Assembly (NCBI GenBank): GCA_020248915.1
Contig: JADCGP010000008.1
Span: 62,001 to 126,000, forward strand
Length of the DNA stretch: 64,000 bases
Source: Rubrivivax sp.
GTDB taxonomy: Bacteria; Pseudomonadota; Gammaproteobacteria; Burkholderiales; Burkholderiaceae_C
Direction of reading: 5' to 3'
Of the stretch, positions 46,559 to 54,608 are shown in pieces (the stretch's first letter is position 1; each line of letters opens with the position of its first letter). The notes under the pieces are model-generated. The model worked only from the letters and a program-made list of their open reading frames with translations. It made no database searches and had not been told where the DNA came from. Both the position numbers and the translations under genes were made by a program.

Positions 46559-46590
46559 GACGGCCCGCCAGCGCAACGCAGCGGGCCGTC
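46559..46590 (+). terminator. leuA attenuator terminator
   Basis: GACGGCCCGC (46559-46568) pairs perfectly over 10 bases with GCGGGCCGTC (46581-46590), followed by TCCGTTT. A 7-bp pause-type hairpin CGCACCC-TGC-GGGTGCG (46496-46512) overlaps the leader codons just after the Leu run. Its GCGGG segment (46504-46508) can instead pair with CCCGC (46564-46568) as a candidate antiterminator. Confidence 0.75.
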
Positions 46591-46640
46591 TCCGTTTCAG
46601 AAGCTGCCTGCGTGTCCACACCTCCCGCCGAGGCCACACC

Positions 46641-48182
46641 ATGTCCGACAAGCTGATCATCTTCGACACCACGCTCCGCGACGGCGAGCAATCGCCCGGC
46701 GCCTCGATGACGCGCGACGAGAAGCTGCGCATCGCGCGCCAGCTCGAGCGCCTGCGGGTCGACGTGATCGAGGCCGGCTTCGCGGCCAGCAGCAACGGCG
46801 ACTTCGAGTGCGTCAAGGCGATCGCGTCGAGCATCCGCGACAGCACCGTGTGCTCGCTGGCGCGGGCCAACGACCGCGACATCGGTCGCGCCGCCGAGGC
46901 GCTGCGGCCCGCTGCGCGGTCGCGGATCCACACCTTCATCGCCACGTCGCCGCTGCACATGGAGAAGAAGCTGCGGATGACGCCCGAGCAGGTGCACGAG
47001 CAGGCCAGGCTCGCGGTGCGCTTCGCGCGCAACCTCTGCGCCGACGTCGAGTTCTCGCCCGAGGACGGCTACCGCAGCGAGCCCGACTTCCTGTGCCGGG
47101 TACTCGAGACGGCGATCGCCGAGGGCGCGACGACGATCAACATCCCCGACACCGTGGGCTACGCGGTGCCCGAGCTGTACGGCAGCTTCATCCGGATGCT
47201 GCGCGAGCGCATCCCGAACAGCGACAAGGCGGTCTGGAGCGTCCACTGCCACAACGACCTCGGGATGGCGGTCGCCAATTCGCTGGCCGGCGTCAAGCTG
47301 GGCGGCGCGCGCCAGGTCGAGTGCACGATCAACGGCCTCGGCGAACGCGCCGGCAACTGCTCGCTGGAGGAGGTGGTCATGGCCGTGCGCACGCGCCGCG
47401 ACTACTTCGGCCTGGACGTCGGCATCGACACCTCGCAGATCGTGCCGGCGTCGCGGATGGTCAGCCAGACCACGGGCTTCGTCGTCCAGCCGAACAAGGC
47501 GGTCGTCGGCGCCAACGCGTTCGCGCATGCCAGCGGCATCCACCAGGACGGCGTGCTGAAGGCGCGCGACACCTACGAGATCATGCGCGCCGAGGACGTG
47601 GGCTGGAGCGCCAACAAGATCGTCCTCGGCAAGCTGAGCGGCCGCAACGCCTTCAAGCAGCGGCTGCAGGAGCTGGGCATCGAGCTCGACAGCGAGTCCG
47701 AGGTGAACGCGGCGTTCGCGCGCTTCAAGGACCTCGCCGATCGCAAGAGCGAGATCTTCGACGAGGACATCATCGCCCTGGTCAGCGACGAGAGCGTGAC
47801 CCCCGACCGCGAGCACTACCGCCTGCTGGCGCTGTCGCAGCGCAGCGAGACCGGCGAGCGACCGCACGCGCGCGTGGCCTTCGCCGCCGGCGAGGTGGAG
47901 CACCACGCCGAGGCCGATGGCAACGGCCCGGTCGACGCCAGCCTGAAGGCCATCGAGAGCCGGGTGGCGAGCGGCGCCGAGCTCGTCCTGTACTCGGTCA
48001 ACGCGATCACCAGCGGGTCCACCGAGTCGCAGGGCGAGGTGACCGTACGCCTGCAGCACGGCGGCCGCGTGGTCAATGGCGTGGGGGCCGACCCGGACAT
48101 CGTGGTCGCGTCCGCCAAGGCCTACCTCTCGGCGCTCAACAAGTTGCACAGCAAGGTCGAGCGCGTCGCGGCCCAGGGTTAA
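46641..48182 (+). CDS. leuA: 2-Isopropylmalate synthase
   Basis: A 513-residue enzyme that condenses 2-oxoisovalerate with acetyl-CoA, the committed step to leucine. The TIM-barrel domain carries the family start [18 protein letters not shown] and the metal-binding [16 protein letters not shown]. The C-terminal LeuA dimer domain (from about residue 390) binds leucine for feedback inhibition. Transcription is probably attenuated by the leader peptide and hairpin upstream, adding leucine control at the RNA level. Confidence 0.97.
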   Translation: MSDKLIIFDTTLRDGEQSPGASMTRDEKLRIARQLERLRVDVIEAGFAASSNGDFECVKAIASSIRDSTVCSLARANDRDIGRAAEALRPAARSRIHTFIATSPLHMEKKLRMTPEQVHEQARLAVRFARNLCADVEFSPEDGYRSEPDFLCRVLETAIAEGATTINIPDTVGYAVPELYGSFIRMLRERIPNSDKAVWSVHCHNDLGMAVANSLAGVKLGGARQVECTINGLGERAGNCSLEEVVMAVRTRRDYFGLDVGIDTSQIVPASRMVSQTTGFVVQPNKAVVGANAFAHASGIHQDGVLKARDTYEIMRAEDVGWSANKIVLGKLSGRNAFKQRLQELGIELDSESEVNAAFARFKDLADRKSEIFDEDIIALVSDESVTPDREHYRLLALSQRSETGERPHARVAFAAGEVEHHAEADGNGPVDASLKAIESRVASGAELVLYSVNAITSGSTESQGEVTVRLQHGGRVVNGVGADPDIVVASAKAYLSALNKLHSKVERVAAQG

Positions 48183-48264
48183 CCCTGTAACCGGGGCTCA
48201 CGTGGCCAACACCTGGACACGCTTTGCAGCCTCGGCATGAGGAAAACCACGCAACCCGTTGATC

Positions 48265-48293
48265 TTGGCGGCGTTCCTTCGTGCCGATACACT
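48265..48293 (+). promoter_or_regulatory. Sigma-70-like promoter of the endopeptidase gene
   Basis: TTGGCG (48265-48270) and TACACT (48288-48293) are separated by exactly 17 bases. The predicted start near 48300 argues that translation begins at 48318 or 48339, not at the upstream in-frame ATG 48237. Confidence 0.5.
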
Positions 48294-48338
48294 CGGCTGG
48301 CTGTACGCGGGGTCGCCTTGTCCAAGTCATCGCTGTCA

Positions 48339-49436
48339 ATGGTTCGCGCGCTGGTGGTCGGCGTGTCTGCATGCCTCGTCCTGGCCGTTCCCGCCGTGGC
48401 GAGTCAGAAGCAGAAGGAATCGGGCCGCGCCCCGGCAACGGCCAAGGCCGGGTCGGGCGCTGCGCCTGCTGCCGCCCGCGCCCAAGGGCAGCGCAAGGCC
48501 GCCGTGCGCCAAGCCGCCAGGCCGGCGAAGGCGAGGGCGGCAAAGAGCCGGCCTTCGTTCGGCCAGCTGGCCGGCCTGCACGACACCGATGACGCGCTGT
48601 CGCTGCGGTCGAGCGTCGCTCTCGTCGTCGACAAGGAGACCGACGAGGTCGTGTTCAGCAAGAACCCGGATGCCGTGCTGCCGATCGCATCGATCACCAA
48701 GCTGATGACCGCGCTCGTCGTGAGCGAGGCGGACCTGCCGCTCGACGAGAAGCTCACGGTCACCCAGCACGACGTTGAGGGCACCCTGGGCAGCCGCTCG
48801 CGCCTGAAGGTGGGCACCGCGCTGAGCCGAGGCGAGATGTTGCACCTCGCGCTGATGGCCTCGGACAACCGCGCCGCCCACGTGCTCGGACGCACCTACC
48901 CAGGCGGGCTCTCTCGCTTCGTCGAGACGATGAACGTCAAGGCCCGGTTGCTGGGCATGCTCGACACGCGCTACGTCGAGCCGACCGGCTTGTCCAGCGA
49001 CAACCAGTCCAGCGCGCAGGATCTCGCGCGGCTCGTGCGCGCCGCCTCCACCCACCCGCTGATCCGCGAGTACTCCACCACGCCCGAGGCCAGCGTGCCC
49101 GTCGGCTCGCGCCAGGTCCAGTTCCACAACAGCAACGGGCTGGTCCGCCACCCCGAGTGGGACATCCTGCTGCAGAAGACCGGCTACATCTCGGCCGCCG
49201 GACGCTGCGTCGTGATGCAGGCGCAGCTTGCGGGTCGCCAGTTCATCATGGTGCTGCTCGACTCGGCCGGGAAGTACTCGCGCATCGCCGACGCCGAGCG
49301 CATCCGCCGCTGGCTGGCCGAGACCAAGCTGCTGCCCGGCAGCGGCCCGGCCGGCATCACCCCGCAAGCCGTCCTGGCCGGCACGGCCGCCCTGGCCGGC
49401 CCGGCCACGCTCGCGGCCGACGTTCAGCCGCGATAG
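48339..49436 (+). CDS. pbpG: D-alanyl-D-alanine endopeptidase (PBP7/PbpG type)
   Basis: A 365-residue S11-family penicillin-binding protein that cleaves D-Ala-meso-DAP crosslinks in peptidoglycan. After a signal peptide (VVGVSACLVLAVPAVAS) and a basic Ala/Lys-rich linker come the active-site motifs SITKLM (SxxK), MASDNRA (SxN) and QKTGYIS (KTG). The start is uncertain: ATG 48339 is used here; TTG 48318 would add a more basic n-region. A C-terminal extension follows the catalytic domain. It overlaps the convergent iclR-type gene by 13 bases at their ends. Confidence 0.88.
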   Translation: MVRALVVGVSACLVLAVPAVASQKQKESGRAPATAKAGSGAAPAAARAQGQRKAAVRQAARPAKARAAKSRPSFGQLAGLHDTDDALSLRSSVALVVDKETDEVVFSKNPDAVLPIASITKLMTALVVSEADLPLDEKLTVTQHDVEGTLGSRSRLKVGTALSRGEMLHLALMASDNRAAHVLGRTYPGGLSRFVETMNVKARLLGMLDTRYVEPTGLSSDNQSSAQDLARLVRAASTHPLIREYSTTPEASVPVGSRQVQFHNSNGLVRHPEWDILLQKTGYISAAGRCVVMQAQLAGRQFIMVLLDSAGKYSRIADAERIRRWLAETKLLPGSGPAGITPQAVLAGTAALAGPATLAADVQPR

Positions 49437-50191
49437 CCTAGCGCCGACGAGATCTGGGTCGCGGTCGCGCGCACGCGGTCGATCCAGCCCTCTTCCAGCC
49501 GGTCTGCCGGCGCCGACACCGACAGCCCGGCAACGAGCCGGCCCTGGTCGTCGTGAATGCCGGCCGCCAGGCAGCGGACCCCGAGCTCGAGTTCCTCGTC
49601 GTCCCGCGCGACACCGGTGGCGCGGACCGAGGACAACTCCCGCTCCAGACGGGCCAGGTCGGTGATGCTGTTGCGGGTGTGGCCGGTCAGGCCGGTGCGC
49701 ACGGCGTAGGCCCGCACGCGCGGCGGGTCGTCCTGGGCCAGGAACAGCTTGCCCACCGAGGTCAGGTGCAGTGGCGCGCGCCCGCCGACCGCCCGCACGA
49801 CCTGCATGCCCGAGCGTTCGCTGTAGGTGCGCTCGATGTAGACGATCTCGTCCCCTTGCCGGACCGACAGGTTCACCGGCTGGTGCGTGATCCGGTGCAG
49901 TTCGCGCATCGGGCCGAGCGCCGCGTCGCGCACGTCCAGCCGCGCCTTGACCAGGTTGCCGAGCTCGAGCAGCCGCATGCCGAGCCGGTAGTGCCCGGAC
50001 TGCGGCCGGTCGACCAGACGCCCGACGGCCAGGTCGTTGAGGATCCGGTGGGCCGTGGACGGGTGGAGGCCGGTGCGCTCGCTGATGTCCTTCAGGGCAA
50101 CTGGTTCAGGCTGGGCGGCCAGTGTGTCCAGCAGCGCGAAGGCGCGCTCCAGGACCTGGATCGTCGGGGTCGGGCGGTCTTTGGTGGGCAT
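49424..50191 (-). CDS. IclR-family transcriptional regulator
   Basis: A 255-residue regulator. The N-terminal helix-turn-helix has VLERAFALLDTLAAQPEPVA and ISERTGLHPSTAHRILNDLA. The C-terminal effector domain contains HLTSVGKLFLAQD and LELGVRCLAAGIHDDQGRLV. The closest feel is to regulators of organic-acid or aromatic catabolism, but no catabolic gene is next to it, so the target is unknown. The ATG at 50191 is chosen; an adjacent ATG at 50194 is equivalent. Confidence 0.92.
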   Translation of the reverse strand: MPTKDRPTPTIQVLERAFALLDTLAAQPEPVALKDISERTGLHPSTAHRILNDLAVGRLVDRPQSGHYRLGMRLLELGNLVKARLDVRDAALGPMRELHRITHQPVNLSVRQGDEIVYIERTYSERSGMQVVRAVGGRAPLHLTSVGKLFLAQDDPPRVRAYAVRTGLTGHTRNSITDLARLERELSSVRATGVARDDEELELGVRCLAAGIHDDQGRLVAGLSVSAPADRLEEGWIDRVRATATQISSALGYRG

Positions 50192-50312
50192 CATCGGTGC
50201 GAGGAAGCATCGCGTGCCCGGATTCTGCATCGCGGAAGGCTTCGATGCATGACGGAATGACCCGGAGCGACCCGGTGCCCGTGAGCATGGCGCGCCGGAG
50301 CCCGGAAGCCGC

Positions 50313-51581
50313 TCAGGCCGGGGCCGACAGGGCGGCGGCGGCGGCTTCGCCGCTGCGCACGGCGCCCTCCAGTGTGGCGGGATAGGGGCCGTCGACGTGA
50401 TCCCCGGCAGCAAGCAGCCCCGGGGCGATCCGCAGCGCGGGCCTGCGCAGCGCCGGCGTGCAGCGGAACGTGGCGCGCTTCTCCGCCAGCGCGCGCACCA
50501 GGCTCGGCTCGACGCCTGCGAGCAGCGGCCGCGCCTGCTGGAGCACGGCCTGCGCCGTGGCGGTCAGGCCGCGTTCGACCCACGGTGCGGCCCCGCTGAC
50601 GACGAACGCGAACAGCCCGTCGTGTCCGCCGAGCGCGCCGTGGTCGAAAGCGAACTGGGCCGGCTGTTCTGGCCCCTCCTGCAGCGCCGTCATCGGGGCC
50701 GGGAGGCGGGCACCGCGGGCTCGCAGGTAGACGGTGACGATCGGCTCGTATCGCAGCGCGGCCGCCGTCGCAGCCCACTGCGGATTCGCCTCGCCCACCA
50801 GCCGTGAGGCCTCGGCGGCGGGTGCCGCCACGACGACGGCGTCGAACGGATCGCCATCGACGGTCCAGCCGGCGGATCCCTCGATCGGCTCGATCCGTTC
50901 CACGCGCCGGCCGTTCACGACGCGCGCGCCCCGGTCAACCAGCCATCTCTGGGCGGGCGTCGGCAGCAGGGCGGACAGCGGCCGGCGCGGCAGCAGCAGG
51001 TCGCTCGCCCCGGGACCGCCGAACAGGGCATCGCGCAGCACGCGCAGCAGCACGACCGCGCTGGCGTCGCGCGCGGGCGTGTTCAAGGCGGCCACGCACA
51101 GCGGGTCGATCATCAGCGCGCGCACCCGCTGCGGCAGGCCGGCGCACAGGCGCTCGACGGTCCAGTGTGGCGGGCAGGTGAAGCCGCGCGCCGCCCAGCC
51201 GGCCGCAGCAGCGCCAAAGCGCAGCCGGTCGCCCCATGTCCAGCCGCGCGCGGCGGCGATCGCGCGCGCAAACCCCAGCGCCGCCGGCCCGGGCGGGACC
51301 GCGAGGCCCCGGCCATCAGGGTATCGCAACTCGAGCCCCAGCCGGCACAGCACGCCGTCTGCATCGCTGCCCACTGTTCGCATCAGTGCCAGCGTGCGGA
51401 CGTAGGCGCCGATCAGGATGTGCTGTCCGTTGTCCAGGGCCAGCCCGTCGAGGTCGACGCCGCGTGCGCGGCCCCCCAGCGCGGCGGCCATCTCCAGCAG
51501 CGTCACATCGTGCCCGGCCTCGACCGCGCGCACCGCGGCGGCCAGCCCCGCCCATCCGCCGCCGACGACCGCGATGCGCAT
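50313..51581 (-). CDS. hpnE: Hydroxysqualene dehydroxylase
   Basis: A 422-residue FAD-dependent amine-oxidase/desaturase-like protein with the dinucleotide motif VVGGGWAGLAAAVRAVEAGH and the HpnE-typical ALDNGQHILIGAYVRTLALM and C-terminal DHVDGPYPATLEGAVRSGE. HpnE reduces hydroxysqualene to squalene, the last step of the HpnCDE route to hopanoid precursors. It follows hpnD by 14 bases. A carotenoid desaturase is the main alternative, but the hpnC-hpnD context decides. Confidence 0.9.
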   Translation of the reverse strand: MRIAVVGGGWAGLAAAVRAVEAGHDVTLLEMAAALGGRARGVDLDGLALDNGQHILIGAYVRTLALMRTVGSDADGVLCRLGLELRYPDGRGLAVPPGPAALGFARAIAAARGWTWGDRLRFGAAAAGWAARGFTCPPHWTVERLCAGLPQRVRALMIDPLCVAALNTPARDASAVVLLRVLRDALFGGPGASDLLLPRRPLSALLPTPAQRWLVDRGARVVNGRRVERIEPIEGSAGWTVDGDPFDAVVVAAPAAEASRLVGEANPQWAATAAALRYEPIVTVYLRARGARLPAPMTALQEGPEQPAQFAFDHGALGGHDGLFAFVVSGAAPWVERGLTATAQAVLQQARPLLAGVEPSLVRALAEKRATFRCTPALRRPALRIAPGLLAAGDHVDGPYPATLEGAVRSGEAAAAALSAPA

Positions 51582-51595
51582 CCCGACGCGCCGCC

Positions 51596-52444
51596 TCAGC
51601 GCCCGCGCAGGTGGGTGCGGGTGGCGATCCAGAGCTTGCGCAGCGGCGTCAGGGAGATTCGCTGGTGCAGCACCTGGAACCCAGCCTTCTCGATCTCGTC
51701 GAGCAGCGCGCGGTAGATGTTGGCCATCATCAACCCGGGCTTCTGGGCCTCGCGGTCGCGCTCCGGCAGCAGCGCAATGGCCTCGTCGTAGGTGGCGCGC
51801 GCGCGCGCAGCCTGGAAGCGCATCAGCGCATCGAAGCGCTCGCTGTAGCCCCATGGCGACTCGCGCCGCAGCAACTCGTGCGCCTTGACGTCGAAGCGCT
51901 GCAGCTCGGACAGCGGGAGGTAGACGCGGCCGCGTCTGGCGTCGTCGCCGACGTCGCGGATGATGTTGGTCAGCTGCATCGCCCGCCCGAGCCGGTGCGC
52001 GTACTGCACGGTGGTCGCTTCGGTGCGGCCGAAGATGTTGGCCGCGACCTCGCCCACGATCCCGGCCACCAGGTGGCAGTAGTGCTCGAGGGCGGGGTAG
52101 TCCAGGAAGCGCGTCTGCGTCAGGTCGATCCGGCAGCCGTCGATCACGGCCATCAGGTGGGCCTGCTCGATGCCGTACCCCGGGGCAAGGGGCATGAGCG
52201 CCCGGGTCACCGGGTGGGTCGGCTGGCCACGGTAGGCGGCATCGACCTCGCCGCGCCACCAGTCCAGCTTCGCCGCGGCGACGCCCGGGTCGGTGACTTC
52301 GTCGACGACGTCGTCGACCTCGCGGCAGAAGGCGTAGAACGCGGTGATGGCCGCGCGCCGCGGCGGAGGCAGGAAGAGGAACGCGTAGTAGAAGGAGGAG
52401 CCGCTGCGGGCGGCCTTCTCCTGGACGTACTGCTCCGGCGTCAT
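51596..52444 (-). CDS. hpnD: Presqualene diphosphate synthase
   Basis: A 282-residue trans-prenyltransferase that joins two farnesyl diphosphates. Both Asp-rich motifs are present (FCREVDDVVDEV and NIIRDVGDDARRGRVYLP), with YGYSERF-like aromatic elements. The ATG at 52444 overlaps the hpnC stop by 4 bases (ATGA). Phytoene synthase is the related alternative; the pairing with hpnC and hpnE favours squalene. Confidence 0.92.
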   Translation of the reverse strand: MTPEQYVQEKAARSGSSFYYAFLFLPPPRRAAITAFYAFCREVDDVVDEVTDPGVAAAKLDWWRGEVDAAYRGQPTHPVTRALMPLAPGYGIEQAHLMAVIDGCRIDLTQTRFLDYPALEHYCHLVAGIVGEVAANIFGRTEATTVQYAHRLGRAMQLTNIIRDVGDDARRGRVYLPLSELQRFDVKAHELLRRESPWGYSERFDALMRFQAARARATYDEAIALLPERDREAQKPGLMMANIYRALLDEIEKAGFQVLHQRISLTPLRKLWIATRTHLRGR

Positions 52445-53310
52445 TGCGCCGCCGTGCCGGTCGCGCTCATCCGCCATGCGCGCCAGAGCATCGGCGGCAG
52501 GTCGCGCACGCCCAGCGCAGGGCGCCGGGAGAGCGTCGCGTGGTCCATCCTGCCGATTCTCTCAAGAACCCGCAATCCGCCCTGCACCACGAGGCGCAGT
52601 TCCCAGCCCGCCCGACCGGGCACCTGCAGCGCGAGCGGGGCGCCCCGCAGCATCAGGTCCCGGGCCCAGCCGCACAGCGCCGCCACCAGCGCCCGCGTCG
52701 CGACCGTGTCGCGTCCGGAGGCCAGATCGGCGCGGGTGCATCCGAACCCCTCGAGGTCGCTGGCCGGCACGTAGCAGCGGCCGGCGCGCAGGTCGCGTCC
52801 GAGGTCCTGCCAGAAGTTGATCAGCTGCAGCGCGGTGCAGACGGCATCGGAGCGCTCGCCTGCGAGCACGTCGGAGATGCCGTACAGGTGCAGGAGCAGG
52901 CGCCCGACCGGGTTGGCCGAGCGGGCGCAGTAGTCGAGCACGGCAGCCCGGTCGGCGTAGGGCGGGTTGCGAACGTCCTGCACGAAGGCGTCCAGAAGGG
53001 CATGGAGCAGCGCCGTCGGCAGGGAGAAGGCACGGACCTGCTCGGCCAGCGGCAAGAACACCTGGGGCCAGCGCCGCGAGCCGGCACCTGCGGGCACGGG
53101 GGCGGCGCTGGCCGCCGCAGCCAGGGCCGCTTCGAGGTCGTGCCGGTACTCGGTGAGGTCGGACAGCCGGGTCGCCTGGTCCGCTGTGCCTTCGTCGGCA
53201 AGGTCGTCTGCGGTGCGCGCGAAGTGGTAGATCGCGGCGACGGCAGGACGCAGCCGCGGGGGACAGAGCACCGATGCGACCGGGAAGTTTTCGTAGTGGC
53301 CGACGCCCAT
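52441..53310 (-). CDS. hpnC: Hydroxysqualene synthase
   Basis: A 289-residue squalene/phytoene synthase-family enzyme with FARTADDLADEGTADQATRL and QLINFWQDLGRDLRAGRCYV as the two Asp-rich motifs. HpnC converts presqualene diphosphate to hydroxysqualene. The start MGVGHYENFPVAS is typical. It is first of the hpnCDE operon. No squalene-hopene cyclase or hpnH is in the window. Confidence 0.92.
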   Translation of the reverse strand: MGVGHYENFPVASVLCPPRLRPAVAAIYHFARTADDLADEGTADQATRLSDLTEYRHDLEAALAAAASAAPVPAGAGSRRWPQVFLPLAEQVRAFSLPTALLHALLDAFVQDVRNPPYADRAAVLDYCARSANPVGRLLLHLYGISDVLAGERSDAVCTALQLINFWQDLGRDLRAGRCYVPASDLEGFGCTRADLASGRDTVATRALVAALCGWARDLMLRGAPLALQVPGRAGWELRLVVQGGLRVLERIGRMDHATLSRRPALGVRDLPPMLWRAWRMSATGTAAQ

Positions 53311-53390
53311 GGGGCGATTCTGGCGCGGCGACGGCCGGCGCCGGTCGTGCGAGTGTCGTTGGGGCTGAACACCGCGTTCGTGCCTGCAGG

Positions 53391-53434
53391 TTGACAGCAG
53401 GCGCAGGCGCTTCCTATAGTACTGACCAGTCAGT
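53391..53434 (+). promoter_or_regulatory. Consensus promoter with TetR-like operator for the RND efflux genes
   Basis: A perfect -35 TTGACA (53391-53396) is followed by an 18-base spacer and -10 TATAGT (53415-53420). Directly after it, ACTGAC-CA-GTCAGT (53421-53434) is a perfect 14-base palindrome of the TGACCAGTCA type bound by TetR/AcrR-family repressors. It covers the expected transcription start, 31 bases before the adaptor ATG. A strong promoter held by a repressor fits a drug-inducible pump. Confidence 0.8.
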
Positions 53435-53464
53435 CATTACCAAGAGCGCGGTGCGGCCCCCACC

Positions 53465-54598
53465 ATGAAAATCCTACAGCCACGGATGACGGTCCCGAAG
53501 CCAGGTCTCTGGCTGCTCCTGGTCAGCTTGGCCCTGGCGGCGTGCACCAAGCCGGCGCCGCCGCCCGAGCCTGTCCGTGCCGTCCGCACCCAGGTCGTCG
53601 AGCTGTCCGGCGCGGGCGGGACACTGGAATACGCCGCGGAGGTCAGGGCGCGGACCGAGTCACGGCTCGGGTTCCGGGTCCCGGCCAAGCTGACGGCACG
53701 TCCAGCCGAGGTAGGGCTGCGCGTGCGCACCGGCCAGGTGCTGGCGCAGGCCGACCCGGCGGACCTCAGGCTCGGCGAAGAGGCCGCCGCAGCCGCGCTG
53801 CGGGCCGCGGCAACGCAGTCCGAGCAGGCCGCGTCCGACCTGCGCCGCTTCCAGGAGCTGCGCGCCCAGGGCTTCATCAGTGCCGCCGAGTTGGAGCGGC
53901 GCGAAACCGCGGCCAAGGCGGCAGCGGCGCAACTCGAGCAGGCGCAGGCCCAAGCCGGCCTGCAGCGTAACCAGTCGGCTTACTCGTCGCTGCTGGCGCC
54001 CGCGGCTGGGGTGGTGACGGCGGTGGAGGCCGAGGTCGGAGCAGTGCTGTCGGCCGGCACGGCAGTGGTGCGCCTCGCCCACGACGGCCCGCGCGATGCG
54101 GTGTTCTCGGTGCCCGAGGACCTCGTTGCAGCCGCCCGGGCGCTGGTCGGCCGTCCGGGGGTGCTGCGGGTGCGTACCTGGGGCAGCGGTCAGTCCTTGT
54201 CGGCGACGGTGCGCGAGGTCGCCGCCGCGGCCGATCCGGTCACGCGGACCTTCCTCGTCAAGGCGGACCTGGGCGCCGCCCCGGTCCAGCTGGGCCAGAC
54301 GCTCACGGTCCAGATCGATCTGCCGCGACGCGAAGGTGTGGTGCGACTGCCGCTGAGCGCGGTGATGCAGCAGAAGGGGGCGCCGTCGGTGTGGGTGGTC
54401 GAAAAGGCGTCGATGACGGTGCGCGTGCAGCCCGTCGCCGTGGCCGGCACCGACGGCAATGCCGTCTTGATCGCCTCGGGCCTGTCCGCGGGCCAGACGG
54501 TGGTGACCGCGGGGGTACACCTGCTGTCGCCGGGGCAGAAAGTGCGCCTGTACGGCGCCGCCGTGGCTCCGGCGCCGGCATCGGCCGCCAGCCGCTGA
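53465..54598 (+). CDS. RND efflux periplasmic adaptor (membrane fusion) lipoprotein
   Basis: A 377-residue adaptor with a lipobox (LVSLALAACTK), lipoyl/barrel-sandwich halves (VPAKLTARPAEVGLRVRTGQ and LLAPAAGVVTAVEAEVGAVL) flanking a helical hairpin (residues about 100-165), and beta-barrel plus membrane-proximal domains. It bridges the inner-membrane pump and an outer-membrane channel. No channel (TolC/OprM) gene follows in the window. The permease gene starts 10 bases downstream. Confidence 0.92.
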   Translation: MKILQPRMTVPKPGLWLLLVSLALAACTKPAPPPEPVRAVRTQVVELSGAGGTLEYAAEVRARTESRLGFRVPAKLTARPAEVGLRVRTGQVLAQADPADLRLGEEAAAAALRAAATQSEQAASDLRRFQELRAQGFISAAELERRETAAKAAAAQLEQAQAQAGLQRNQSAYSSLLAPAAGVVTAVEAEVGAVLSAGTAVVRLAHDGPRDAVFSVPEDLVAAARALVGRPGVLRVRTWGSGQSLSATVREVAAAADPVTRTFLVKADLGAAPVQLGQTLTVQIDLPRREGVVRLPLSAVMQQKGAPSVWVVEKASMTVRVQPVAVAGTDGNAVLIASGLSAGQTVVTAGVHLLSPGQKVRLYGAAVAPAPASAASR

Positions 54599-54608
54599 GG
54601 GCGCAGCG

